The position numbers and the translations under genes were made by a program. Below the pieces are notes generated by a model, which worked only from the letters and a program-made list of their open reading frames with translations, ran no database searches and was not told where the DNA came from. 64,000 nt of DNA from Ectothiorhodospiraceae bacterium. GTDB lineage: Bacteria > Pseudomonadota > Gammaproteobacteria > Nitrococcales > Aquisalimonadaceae. Location of the stretch: assembly GCA_020831845.1 (NCBI GenBank), contig JAFIFV010000075.1, positions 117,708 to 181,707 of the forward strand. Direction: 5' to 3'. Below, one piece after another: positions 53,118-62,330 of this stretch (within the stretch, counting starts at the first letter, position 1; each line of letters starts with the position of its first letter).

Positions 53118-55808
53118 ATGAAATTCTTGCCGCTCACCACGGGGATACTGCTCTCCGCCGCTCTAGCCACAGGCTGCGCTCAACGATCCACCGAACCACA
53201 AACACCGCCTACTATCATCCACACCCAGGCCGGCGACTTCACGCCCGCAGCACGAGACATCGCCGATCTCCAGCGGGAGGTTGAGGATATCCTCCGCCGT
53301 GCGGAGCAAACCCCGAGAGTGACCACGGTGCCGACCGGATTGCCCCCCGGCGCCTCTGCCCGACCGGCTATCGACTCCAGCCCGCCGGAGCTCGCCTCCC
53401 ACCATCCGACGGTGGACGAACGCGCCATGACGCGGGTTGATACACCGCCCCAACGTACTCGCAGGGACACCGCAAAGATGGCGCCTGGTTCAGGGCGCTC
53501 CGCGGCGGAACCACCCCGTTGGCGACGGCTTTCCTACGCGGGCGCGAGCTACGCCCCTGAAGCTGCGCTGGATCCCCGCATGGATCGCTTGAGCGATGCC
53601 GCACGCAGTCGCGGCCACACCTATGCCTTCGTGCTGCTCAATGAATACCCCTCGGAAGCGCTGGAGGAGCGGCTGGCGTCCCAGCGCGTGGAGATCATCG
53701 GCCCCCACGGCCGGGCACTCAAGGTGCGCGTGCCGACCGAGCGGGATCGACTGCAGGCCATCGCCCAGATGAGCATCGTGGAGTGGGTGGGGTACGGCCC
53801 GCCGGCAATCAGGCTTGCTCCTTCCCTGAGGTCAGCCATTCAGCGGCATGCCGAGGAACTCGATGACGAGCTGCCGATCATCGTCAATGCCTTCGACCGC
53901 ACTGCGCTGGAGGAAATACGCTCAGCGTTGCTCCGCAGCGGCATCCCCGTCGGTCGTGTCGATACCGACCTGCTGGCAATATCCACCGTCGCTTCCCAGG
54001 AAACCATCTCGCAGCTCTTGCGGATGGACAGCGTCCTGTACATCGAGCCGAGCGTTCCAGGCGGGGGCGGACACGACGAAAGCATGGCCGTCATGGGCAT
54101 GGACTATATCCGTACCGGCGGCCCGGGCACCCGCTACACCGGCGCCCCGGTGGTTCTCGGCATACTCGATTCCGGCTTCATGGTGGGCGACGCCGCCGCA
54201 ACCACGCACAGGGATCTCAACAAGTTCGGCTGCGGCCGAAATTACACCGACGATGCGGCCGGGGTCTGGAACGACGAGCACGGACATGGCACCCACGTGC
54301 TGGCCACTGCCGCGGGCACCGGCTCGGCCGATTCCCGCTTCCGGGGTGCCGCCGCAGGGCTTGGAAACACAGCCTCGACGCGGATTCGGGCCGCCAAGAT
54401 CTGGGACTCCGGCAACCGCGGCACCCTGGCCCAGGAACTTGATGGACACGACTTCATGCGCGATGCGCAGGCCTGCAACAGCCGTCGGCCGCACCTGGTC
54501 AACCTGAGCGGCGGCGCCGGCGGGGAGAATCTGGCCGGAACTGATGCGCGCTCCCGCAAACTGGACCAGACCGTCTGGCAGCAACGCCAGACCTGGGTCA
54601 CCTGTGCCGGGAACGACGGCCCCAACGAGGGCAGCCTCTGGGCACCCGGGGTGGCAAAGAACGCGCTCACCGTGGGTAACGTGATGGACACCGGAGACGC
54701 CAACACCGGCGCCATCCGGGAATCCAGCAGCCGAGGCCCGACGGGGGACGGCCGGATGAAGCCGAATGTAGTGGCCACCGGTACCTCCATCCGCTCCGCC
54801 GAGGCGGGCACCGCCGATGGCTACCGGGATATGGCCGGCTGCAGCATGGCCACCCCGCATGTCACAGGCATTGCGGCCACGGTGATGGAGCACTATCCGG
54901 AGTTCCGCGAGCACCCTCACCTGCTCCGCGCCTTCCTGATGGCCACCGCCCTGCCCCGGAACAATACGGCCACGCCCTCCAACAATACCGGCACGCCCAC
55001 CAGTGAACGCAGTACCTACGGCCTGGGGCGGGTGTCTCCGTACACTGCCCACTGGGCACATCCCAACCCCGAGGGCTGGACCACGCACTGGGCCTGGCGC
55101 ACCATCTCCCGGGACAACTGGGGTTACCGGGATATCGAGGTTCCGGAAGACGCCACCCGGCTGGTCGTGGTGATGACCTGGGACGAGCCGGCCGCCAGCG
55201 CGGGTTCCGCCTCGGCCGTGGACTACGATCTGGATCTGTGGGTGGACCGCGCGCCGTTCTGCGACCCGGATGCAAGGGGGCAGTGCGGTGAATGGGCGTC
55301 CCAGTCCTGGGTCGACAACGTCGAATACGTCGTCATCGAGAACCCGCCCGCGGGCAGGTATCGCCTGAAGATCGCCAACTGGAACGCACCGGCCTCCGGT
55401 GTACCGGCCGCATTGGCGGCCACCATCGTGCGGGGCGCGACCGCCCCCGACATGGAAATGGATCTGACGGTATCGCCCGAGCGGCCCACAGTACGCGATC
55501 GGGTGTCGATCACCACCACGATCAACAATCCCTCCTGGCTGCTCTCCGGTGTACATCTGGAAACCGTCTCCCTTCCCCGAGGTGTGACGCTGGAGCGTGT
55601 CTACACCCGGCGCAAGGACAACGTGCTGGTGGAGTTCGACGACCGTCGCGGCATCAGCCTGGGGACCATTGCCCAGGGAGACAGCCGAGAAGCCACCTGG
55701 GAGTTCAGTTTCGACGAACCCGGCGCCAAGGCGTTCCGATTCCGGGCCAGATCGGAAAACGGCGGCGTGATCGAACAGCCGATCGTGGTGAATCCCGCCA
55801 TGCGGTAG
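53118..55808 (+). CDS. Subtilisin-like (S8) serine protease lipoprotein
   Basis: An 896-aa exported protease from ATG 53118, with a lipobox-like ATGCAQ near residue 20. A variable N-terminal part of about 340 residues includes a pro-domain-like region. The S8 catalytic domain has Asp351 in VLGILDSGF, His390 in DEHGHGTHV and Ser576 in GCSMATPHVTG, with the oxyanion Asn in CAGNDGP. A C-terminal pro-protein-convertase-like beta domain (about 660-800, VVVMTWDEPAAS and VDYDLDLWV) and a final Ig-like region follow. All catalytic residues are present. Confidence 0.92.
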   Translation: MKFLPLTTGILLSAALATGCAQRSTEPQTPPTIIHTQAGDFTPAARDIADLQREVEDILRRAEQTPRVTTVPTGLPPGASARPAIDSSPPELASHHPTVDERAMTRVDTPPQRTRRDTAKMAPGSGRSAAEPPRWRRLSYAGASYAPEAALDPRMDRLSDAARSRGHTYAFVLLNEYPSEALEERLASQRVEIIGPHGRALKVRVPTERDRLQAIAQMSIVEWVGYGPPAIRLAPSLRSAIQRHAEELDDELPIIVNAFDRTALEEIRSALLRSGIPVGRVDTDLLAISTVASQETISQLLRMDSVLYIEPSVPGGGGHDESMAVMGMDYIRTGGPGTRYTGAPVVLGILDSGFMVGDAAATTHRDLNKFGCGRNYTDDAAGVWNDEHGHGTHVLATAAGTGSADSRFRGAAAGLGNTASTRIRAAKIWDSGNRGTLAQELDGHDFMRDAQACNSRRPHLVNLSGGAGGENLAGTDARSRKLDQTVWQQRQTWVTCAGNDGPNEGSLWAPGVAKNALTVGNVMDTGDANTGAIRESSSRGPTGDGRMKPNVVATGTSIRSAEAGTADGYRDMAGCSMATPHVTGIAATVMEHYPEFREHPHLLRAFLMATALPRNNTATPSNNTGTPTSERSTYGLGRVSPYTAHWAHPNPEGWTTHWAWRTISRDNWGYRDIEVPEDATRLVVVMTWDEPAASAGSASAVDYDLDLWVDRAPFCDPDARGQCGEWASQSWVDNVEYVVIENPPAGRYRLKIANWNAPASGVPAALAATIVRGATAPDMEMDLTVSPERPTVRDRVSITTTINNPSWLLSGVHLETVSLPRGVTLERVYTRRKDNVLVEFDDRRGISLGTIAQGDSREATWEFSFDEPGAKAFRFRARSENGGVIEQPIVVNPAMR

Positions 55809-55821
55809 CGGCCCCGGCCCG

Positions 55822-56142
55822 CTACCGCCCCAGGTAGAGGTCCCTGAGCAGGGTGATGTACTCACCTTCGATGGCGAGGAACCCCACCAGCACCAGCAGG
55901 CAGAGTGGCGGTAGCAGTATGGCGTAGACCAGGGACAACCGTTCCCAGAACATGTGCATGAAGAACGTCACGATCAATGCCGCCTTGACGCTCATGAACA
56001 GCAGCACCAGCGTCCAGCGCCAAACGCCCTGAAGATCGTTGTAGTCCACCAGGTAGGACAGGAAGCTGAAGACGAACAGCCAGCCCCATACCTGCAGGTA
56101 AAGACTGATGGGGTGCTGCTGCCCCTGGGGTGCATGTTCCAT
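55822..56142 (-). CDS. Cytochrome c oxidase subunit IV (prokaryotic COX4 type)
   Basis: A 106-aa inner-membrane protein with three hydrophobic segments (about 19-33, 43-63 and 70-92) and the pattern VKAALIVTFFMHMFWE, typical of small bacterial COX4/CyoD-like subunits. It is the last gene of the oxidase operon, 9 bases after the subunit III gene. Confidence 0.85.
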   Translation of the reverse strand: MEHAPQGQQHPISLYLQVWGWLFVFSFLSYLVDYNDLQGVWRWTLVLLFMSVKAALIVTFFMHMFWERLSLVYAILLPPLCLLVLVGFLAIEGEYITLLRDLYLGR

Positions 56143-56151
56143 GACGCCACC

Positions 56152-56838
56152 TCACAACAGGTAGAAGAAGGCGAAGATGAATACCCAGACCAGATCCACG
56201 AAGTGCCAGTAGAGGCCGGCAATCTCCACCGGCTCGTAGCTGCCCGCCCGGTCGTAGTCCCCCCTCAGCACCTTGCGCGCGACAATCAGCAGATACAGCA
56301 CGCCGATGGACACATGCAGACCGTGGAAACCTGTGATCATGAAAAAGGCCGAACCGAACTGCGGAGCGCCCATGGGGTTCTCCCAGGGCCTTACGCCCTT
56401 CTGGATCAGATCGGTCCACTCGAAGGCCTGTAGCCCGACGAAGCTGGCGCCCAGGATGGCGGTGAACAGCATGAACAGCGCCGCCAGGCGGCGGTTGCGG
56501 GCATAACCGAAGTTCACGGCCATGGCCATCGTGCCGCTGCTGGTAATCAGAATGAAGGTCATGATGGCGATCAGCAGCAGCGGGAACTCGTGCCCGAGCA
56601 CGGTGAGGGCGAACACCTCACTGGTATCCGGCCAGGGCTGCGGCGTGGTCAGGCGCACCGCCATATAACCGATCAGCAACAGGCTGAACACGAAGGTGTC
56701 GCTGAGCAGGAAAATCCACATCATGGCCTTGCCCCAGGACACCCTGAATGCCTGGCGATCGGACGACCAGTCATCCACCAGGCTCCGCCAGGCGCCGTTC
56801 TGGACCTGCGGTCGATTCGCGGACATCTGATCTGCCAT
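56152..56838 (-). CDS. coxC: Cytochrome c oxidase subunit III
   Basis: A 228-aa protein of the heme-copper oxidase subunit III family with about five membrane helices. Characteristic are FSLLLIGYMAVRL, the segment GASFVGLQAFEWTDL and the C-terminal ITGFHGLHVSIGVLYLL and YWHFVDLVWVFIFAFFYLL. It is one of two adjacent subunit III-type genes in this operon. Confidence 0.93.
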   Translation of the reverse strand: MADQMSANRPQVQNGAWRSLVDDWSSDRQAFRVSWGKAMMWIFLLSDTFVFSLLLIGYMAVRLTTPQPWPDTSEVFALTVLGHEFPLLLIAIMTFILITSSGTMAMAVNFGYARNRRLAALFMLFTAILGASFVGLQAFEWTDLIQKGVRPWENPMGAPQFGSAFFMITGFHGLHVSIGVLYLLIVARKVLRGDYDRAGSYEPVEIAGLYWHFVDLVWVFIFAFFYLL

Positions 56839-56885
56839 CTGCCTGCCCTCCGTCTGAGGAAGCGCTGGTCAATAACCGCGCTCCC

Positions 56886-57509
56886 TCAGGCCATCAAAAC
56901 CAACACCCCGAACAGCGCCAGCCACACCGCCAGCAGGAAGTGCCAGTACCAGGCACAGAGCTGTACCGTGGACTGAATGGCTGCTGGTTCCTGCCGGCCC
57001 GCCAGTACGGCGCGGGTGCGCAACCAGGCCATAAGACCGGCCACCAGGTGCAACGCGTGCAACCCCGTCATCAGGAAGAAGAAGCTGTTGGCCGGATTGG
57101 TTGCCACGGCCAGGCCCGCCTGCTGCAATTCCCGCCAGGCCCAGAACTGGGAAGCCAGAAACGCCAGCGCCAGCACGCCGGCAACGAGCAGACCGCGGCG
57201 CACATCGTCCACCCAACCCACTTGCGCCGCCCGTCGCGCCCACTCGAATCCGGCGCTGCTGAGCACCAGCAACAGCGTGCTCAGCCACACCTGCCAGGGC
57301 AGCGGCAATGGCTGCCAGTCACCCATATGACGGCGCATTATGTAGGCGCTGATCAGCAGACCGAACATGGAGGTCAGCGGCACCAGCAGTATCAGCAGTC
57401 CGCGCAACGCCAGCTTCGAACGCTCCGCTGGCCCGGGCCAGCGGCCTGCGGTGCGGGAAGGCTCGATCGTGCCGCGCCCGGGATGGCCGCGATCCACCCA
57501 GAAGCTCAT
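56886..57509 (-). CDS. Second subunit III-type protein of the oxidase operon
   Basis: A 207-aa shorter COX3-family protein: MFGLLISAYIMRRHMGDW, FEWARRAAQVG and the HALHLVAGLMAWLRTRA/AWYWHFLLAVWLALFG end. It overlaps the subunit I gene by 4 bases. Two COX3-like proteins in tandem occur in some gammaproteobacterial caa3 operons; this one may replace or support the other. Confidence 0.88.
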   Translation of the reverse strand: MSFWVDRGHPGRGTIEPSRTAGRWPGPAERSKLALRGLLILLVPLTSMFGLLISAYIMRRHMGDWQPLPLPWQVWLSTLLLVLSSAGFEWARRAAQVGWVDDVRRGLLVAGVLALAFLASQFWAWRELQQAGLAVATNPANSFFFLMTGLHALHLVAGLMAWLRTRAVLAGRQEPAAIQSTVQLCAWYWHFLLAVWLALFGVLVLMA

Positions 57510-59254
57510 GTCCGTTCCTCCCCTGCGCTGTGCCCGGACTCCGGCTGCGGCTCGGTTTGCGGAATGAAGTCCTGCTCGACACCGGGCACGTTGTAGTCAT
57601 ACGCCCAGCGGTGCACTTCAGGCAGTTTCTCGCCCCAGTTGCCGTGCTTGGGCGGGGTGTCCGGTGTCTGCCACTCCAGGCTGGTGGCGCGCCAGGGGTT
57701 GCCGCCGGACGGACGGCCATGCAACGCGCTCCAGAACAGGTTGAACAGGAACAGCACCTGTGCCGCGCCGACGACCAGGGCGGCGTAGGTAATGAAGGTG
57801 TTCAGATCGTGCGCGGACTGGGGGATGAACTCGTAGTCCTCGTAGGCGTAATACCGGCGGGGCATCCCCATGATGCCCAGGTAGTGCATGGGGAAGAAGA
57901 TGATGTAGGTCCCCAGGAAGGTAATCCAGAAATGCAACTGGCCCAGGGTGTCGTTCATCATCCGGCCGGTGACCTTGGGGAACCAGTGATAGAGGGCGCC
58001 GAACACCACCAGGATGGGCGCCACCCCCATCACCATGTGGAAATGGGCGACCACGAAATAGGTATCAGCCAGCGGGATGTCCACTACCACGTTGCCCAGG
58101 AACAGCCCTGTCAGTCCGCCCACCACGAAGGTGACGATGAACCCCATGGCGAACAGCATCGGCACGGTCAGATGGATGTCCGCCTGCCACAGGGTCAGTA
58201 TCCAGTTGTACACCTTGATCGCGGTGGGCACGGCAATCACCAGCGTGGAGATGGCGAAGAAGAAACCGAACGACAGGTTCATGCCGCTGACGTACATGTG
58301 GTGGGCCCAGACGAAGAAGCTGAGCACGCCGATGGCCACGATGGCCCAGACCATCATGTGATAGCCGAAAATATTCTTGCGCGCATGGGTACTGATCAGG
58401 TCCGACACCAGCCCGAAAGCCGGCAGGGCCACGATATACACCTCCGGGTGACCGAAGAACCAGAACAGGTGCTGGAACAGCAGCGGGCTGCCGCCTTCAT
58501 GCGGCATTTCCCGACCCATGGCGATGATGGCCGGCATGAAGAAGCTGGTGCCCAGCGTGGCGTCCAGGATCATCATCACGGCGGCCACGAACAGGGCGGG
58601 GAAGGCCAGCAGCGCCATGATGGACGCAATGAAAATGCCCCAGACGGTCAACGGCATGCGCATCAGCGTCATGCCGCGCGTGCGGGCCTGGAGCACCGTG
58701 GTAACGTAGTTCAGCCCCCCCATGGTGGCGGCCACGATAAAGATGGCCAGGGACACCAGCATGGTCAATATGCCCCAGCCGGCACCCGGCGTGCCGCCGG
58801 TAATAGCCTGGGGCGGATACAGGGTCCACCCGGCCCCGGTGGGGCCGCCCGGCACGAAGAAGCTGGCCATCAGCACCAGCACCGACAACAGGTAGAACCA
58901 GTAGCTGAGCATGTTCACGTAAGGGAACACCATGTCCCTCGCGCCCACCATCAGCGGTATCAGGTAGTTGCCGAAGCCGCCGAGGAACAGCGCCGTGAGC
59001 AGGTAGACCACCATGATCATGCCGTGCAGGGTCATGAACTGGTAGTAGGCGCTGGCGTCCACCAGATCGGTCTCCGGCATGCCCAACTGGATGCGCATCA
59101 ACCCGGACAGCACCAGCGCCACGATCCCCACGGCGATGGCGGTGAGCGAATACTGGATGGCGATGACCTTGTGGTCCTGGCTCCAGATGTACTTCGTTAC
59201 GAAGCTCTGGGGTTCGCCGTGCGCATGCGCGTCAGCTGATGGAACGTATGCCAT
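57506..59254 (-). CDS. coxA: Cytochrome c oxidase subunit I
   Basis: A 582-aa heme-copper oxidase core subunit from ATG 59254 with GGAGGAG upstream. About twelve helices are present. The heme a ligand region is FMTLHGMIMVVYLL. The CuB/His-Tyr loop reads FFGHPEVYIVALPAFG (His, Glu and Tyr as in A1-type oxidases), then WAHHMYVSG (two CuB His) and the heme ligands in VVAHFHMVMG. It reduces oxygen and pumps protons. It lies 5 bases after subunit II. Confidence 0.96.
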   Translation of the reverse strand: MAYVPSADAHAHGEPQSFVTKYIWSQDHKVIAIQYSLTAIAVGIVALVLSGLMRIQLGMPETDLVDASAYYQFMTLHGMIMVVYLLTALFLGGFGNYLIPLMVGARDMVFPYVNMLSYWFYLLSVLVLMASFFVPGGPTGAGWTLYPPQAITGGTPGAGWGILTMLVSLAIFIVAATMGGLNYVTTVLQARTRGMTLMRMPLTVWGIFIASIMALLAFPALFVAAVMMILDATLGTSFFMPAIIAMGREMPHEGGSPLLFQHLFWFFGHPEVYIVALPAFGLVSDLISTHARKNIFGYHMMVWAIVAIGVLSFFVWAHHMYVSGMNLSFGFFFAISTLVIAVPTAIKVYNWILTLWQADIHLTVPMLFAMGFIVTFVVGGLTGLFLGNVVVDIPLADTYFVVAHFHMVMGVAPILVVFGALYHWFPKVTGRMMNDTLGQLHFWITFLGTYIIFFPMHYLGIMGMPRRYYAYEDYEFIPQSAHDLNTFITYAALVVGAAQVLFLFNLFWSALHGRPSGGNPWRATSLEWQTPDTPPKHGNWGEKLPEVHRWAYDYNVPGVEQDFIPQTEPQPESGHSAGEERT

Positions 59255-59259
59255 GATGC

Positions 59260-60378
59260 CTACTCCTCCCCGGCGTCTTCCGACAGGCTGCGGATGTACG
59301 CCAACAGGGCGTCCATCTCGTCCTCGTCGAAGCTGTAAGCGGGCATGACCGGCGAGTAGCCGGCGGTCACCTGGGCCCGGGGATCCTCGATGGATCGGCG
59401 CAGATAGGATTCGTCCGCGGACACGGTACTGCCATCGGTCAGCGTGACCTCGCTGCCATACAGGTTCAGCCAGGTCGGGCCGACACGCCGGCTGCCGTCT
59501 ACGCTGTGGCAGGCCATGCAACCTTCACCGTCGGCGAGCCGACGGCCCAGTTCCACCGGGTCGTCGGGCCGCTCGCCGTTGGCGGTAGCGGCCAGAGACC
59601 GGCCGAAGGTTTCCTGTTCGCGCAGCCAGGCGTCGAATTCCCGCTGTTCCATCACCTCCACATGACCGCGCATGTTGTAGTGCCCGGTGCCGCAATGCTG
59701 CGTACAGAGCACTTCGAAACGTCCAGTCCGGGTGGGCGTGAACCAGAAATGCGTCACCATGCCGGGCACCATGTCCATCTTGGCGCGAAATTGGGGGACG
59801 AAGAATCCGTGCAGGACGTCCTTGGAGCGCATCACCATCCGCACGGGCCTGTCCACTGGCAGGCGCAGGTCGCCGCCGTGGATCACCACGTCGTCCAGCG
59901 CCGCATCGTCGTCGGGGTCGAGCCCCAGTGGATTGCCGGCACCGATGTGCCGGATATCGGCGTAACCCAGCACCCCGTCGGCGCCGGGATAACGGTAGCT
60001 GTAGCGCCATTGTTCACCGAACACCTCGATCTCCATGGCATTGGGAGGTACGCGCGTGAAATCGCTGTAGACCACCAGGCCGGGAGCCAGCAGCGCCACG
60101 ATGCCCACCGTGGTAGCGCCGATCAGCCACCATTCCAACCTGCGATTATCCGGCTGGAAACGCGCCCGCTGACCTCCCCGGTGGCGATAGCGAATGATCG
60201 CCACCGCCATGAACAGGGTGACGGCGACAAACACGACGCCGGTGATCAGGAAGGAGACATGCAGCATGGTGTCCATGGAGCCCCACTGGGACGCCAGTTC
60301 GGTGAGCGTCCACGGGTTCAGGAAATGGAACACCAGGGATCCCACGACGATAAGAATCAGTATGACCGCAAGTACCAT
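59260..60378 (-). CDS. coxB: Cytochrome c oxidase subunit II with fused cytochrome c (caa3 type)
   Basis: A 372-aa protein starting at ATG 60378 (GGAGG eight bases upstream). Two N-terminal helices are followed by a cupredoxin domain with CuA motif C-T-Q-H-C-G-T-G-H-Y-N-M, where Gln replaces the usual Glu. A C-terminal cytochrome c domain (about 280-370) carries GCMACH and the distal Met in PVMPAYSF. The fused heme makes this a caa3-type oxidase taking electrons via cytochrome c. Confidence 0.94.
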   Translation of the reverse strand: MVLAVILILIVVGSLVFHFLNPWTLTELASQWGSMDTMLHVSFLITGVVFVAVTLFMAVAIIRYRHRGGQRARFQPDNRRLEWWLIGATTVGIVALLAPGLVVYSDFTRVPPNAMEIEVFGEQWRYSYRYPGADGVLGYADIRHIGAGNPLGLDPDDDAALDDVVIHGGDLRLPVDRPVRMVMRSKDVLHGFFVPQFRAKMDMVPGMVTHFWFTPTRTGRFEVLCTQHCGTGHYNMRGHVEVMEQREFDAWLREQETFGRSLAATANGERPDDPVELGRRLADGEGCMACHSVDGSRRVGPTWLNLYGSEVTLTDGSTVSADESYLRRSIEDPRAQVTAGYSPVMPAYSFDEDEMDALLAYIRSLSEDAGEE

Positions 60379-60462
60379 CCCGCCTACCTCCCCACTCGGC
60401 ACGACAGACTCAGGGGGAAAGACCGGAAATCCCGGTCGCGCTCCCCGCCCGCACCGCAACCG

Positions 60463-61032
60463 TTATGGAAACGTCTGCGTGAAGAAACGCTTCATGCGGT
60501 GCTGCCAGAACACCACCCAATGCGGTGCTGCCGGGCCGACGCCAGCGGCCTGAAGGCTCGGGTGATTTTTTGTGGCCTGTTTCAGGATCTTCTCTTGCCC
60601 GGGCTCCAAGTCCACGAAGAACACGTGCCGCTTGTCCTCCAGCACTTTCTGGAACCGTTCGAAATGCACGTTGGGCGATTCGATCCCGCGCAATCCGCCC
60701 TCCCAGGTGAAGAACCCGAGCAGCACGATGGCGAGAAAAACGAAGGGCACCCAGCCGGCGGGGGTATCGGTCCACCCGGCCAGGTAGGCAAGCAACAGGA
60801 CGAACACGAAAGCGCAGGCGCCGATGATGGCTCCGATCATGGTCGAATGAACGATGTCCCGCTTCATCAGAGCGGTCACCTGATGCAGGTTGTGGTGATT
60901 TTCCGCCCCACTGTCATCCAGGGTCAGTACGTGGATCTGCGGGGTTACCACCCCCACCGCTTCCAGTTCCTCCTCCAGCCGTTCCAGGTCATCCAGATCG
61001 TCACTAATGAAGAAATAGCGCTTCAATTTCAT
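60463..61032 (-). CDS. Small membrane protein of the cytochrome oxidase cluster
   Basis: A 189-aa protein: an N-terminal cytoplasmic part (MKLKRYFFISDDLDDLERLE), two membrane helices (about 67-88 and 94-112), and a cytoplasmic C-terminal part with FERFQKVLEDKRHVFFVDLE. I recognise no named family. The N- and C-terminal parts look like a ferredoxin-like fold split around a membrane hairpin. It lies between cyoE and coxB, so an oxidase accessory role is plausible. Confidence 0.65.
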   Translation of the reverse strand: MKLKRYFFISDDLDDLERLEEELEAVGVVTPQIHVLTLDDSGAENHHNLHQVTALMKRDIVHSTMIGAIIGACAFVFVLLLAYLAGWTDTPAGWVPFVFLAIVLLGFFTWEGGLRGIESPNVHFERFQKVLEDKRHVFFVDLEPGQEKILKQATKNHPSLQAAGVGPAAPHWVVFWQHRMKRFFTQTFP

Positions 61033-61079
61033 TACGCTTCCTCCCGACTGCGTTATGGTCCGCGAATCATCAATCCCCC

Positions 61080-61982
61080 TTAGCCAGCACTGGTCAAAAG
61101 CAACACGTAATGATCAACAAGCAGGGCCAGGAACAGCAGGCCCAGATAGATGATGGAGTAGCGGAACGTCCGCATGGGCGCCCCGGACCGGTCCTGCACG
61201 ATGCGTATCGCCCAGTGGACGAAACGCGCGTTGAGCAGAATGGCGGCCAGCATGTAGAGGATGCCCGCCATGCCGATCAGACCTGGCAGAAGGCTGACAA
61301 CGGCCAGTCCGACGGTATAGGCCATGACACTCCAGCGGGTATAGCGCACGCCGTGGGTGATGGGCAGCATCGGCACGCTCGCCTTGCGATAGTCATCCAG
61401 CCGGCCCAGGGCCAGCGCCCAGAAGTGTGGCGGCGTCCATACGAAGATGATCATCACCAGCAACAACGGCTCCGGGCTGATGCTGCCTGTCATCGCCGTC
61501 CAGCCGAACAGCGGCGGCGCGGCACCGAACAGCCCGCCCAGCACGATGTTCTGCGATGTGTGGTGTTTCAGGAAAAGCGTGTACACCAGGCCATACCCCA
61601 CCCAGGACACCAGGTTCAGCAGGGCCGTCAGCGGATTCACCAGGAAGACCAGCACTGCCATGCCGGCGACGCCAAGCATGGCCGAGAACAGCAATGCCAG
61701 TGCAGGCGGAACCCGCCCCTGCGCCACCGGCCGCGCACGCGTACGTGCCATGATGCGGTCCACCTGTACGTCGGCAACATGGTTGACCACCGCGGCAGAC
61801 CCCGCCACCAGCGCAATGCCGGCCAGGCCCGCGGCTACCAGATCGGCGGGAGGAATACCGGGCATCGCGAGGCACATGCCCACCATGGCTGTGAGCAGCA
61901 TCAACAGCACCACGCGCGGCTTGCACAGCTGGACGTAATCCCGCCAGGTGGCGACGGTCACAGCCGACTGGAGATAGCTCAT
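61080..61982 (-). CDS. cyoE: Protoheme IX farnesyltransferase (heme O synthase)
   Basis: A 300-aa UbiA-family prenyltransferase that makes heme O from heme B for the oxidase. About nine helices. The first Asp-rich motif is NHVADVQVDRIMARTRARPV and the second region is DDYRKASVPMLPIT. The ATG at 61982 has GGAG only 3 bases upstream; a TTG at 61991 is an alternative start. It precedes the oxidase structural genes on the same strand. Confidence 0.94.
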   Translation of the reverse strand: MSYLQSAVTVATWRDYVQLCKPRVVLLMLLTAMVGMCLAMPGIPPADLVAAGLAGIALVAGSAAVVNHVADVQVDRIMARTRARPVAQGRVPPALALLFSAMLGVAGMAVLVFLVNPLTALLNLVSWVGYGLVYTLFLKHHTSQNIVLGGLFGAAPPLFGWTAMTGSISPEPLLLVMIIFVWTPPHFWALALGRLDDYRKASVPMLPITHGVRYTRWSVMAYTVGLAVVSLLPGLIGMAGILYMLAAILLNARFVHWAIRIVQDRSGAPMRTFRYSIIYLGLLFLALLVDHYVLLLTSAG

Positions 61983-61991
61983 GGTCTCCAA

Positions 61992-62330
61992 TCCGGTCCA
62001 GGGAAAGCACGATGGTTCTTGGTTCGATAGGTCTTCTCGCGCTTGCCGGCCCCGGACTGCTCTCCTTTTCTTATGACTCCCCTATCATGAGTTGTAGTTC
62101 ATACGGGCGGGCTGACAATTCAGGCATTAGACTTTTACTGCATAAAGGCGGGACTGGTTATAGCCTCCCGGTACGCCTCGGCCGTCAGCGGGAACGCCAG
62201 CCTTGCCAAAGGACAAATCCCGAAACAGACTACTCAAGAAAGCACGGGGCAATTACCACCCATACTTAATAAACTATCGGCAAAATATCGTCTAACATTT
62301 TCCCTTCCGCAGCCGGAACCGGAGTTCTAT
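61992..62330. other. Intergenic region between cyoE and a MarR-like regulator
   Basis: The 339 bases between the divergent genes hold no convincing gene. The right half is AT-richer than its surroundings and probably contains the regulator's promoter. TATCG recurs at 62275 and 62287, but no clear operator or -35/-10 pair could be assigned. An open frame from 62012 has no ribosome site and poor composition. Confidence 0.5.

Noticed and set aside
57530..59239. 569-codon plus-strand open frame opposite cytochrome oxidase subunit I
   Set aside because: It is His/Gln/Gly-rich antisense of a certain gene; no start signal.
62267..62285. Minus-strand GCCGATAG as another sigma-28 promoter
   Set aside because: No matching -35 element 11 bases upstream and it points to cyoE, which is not a flagellar gene.
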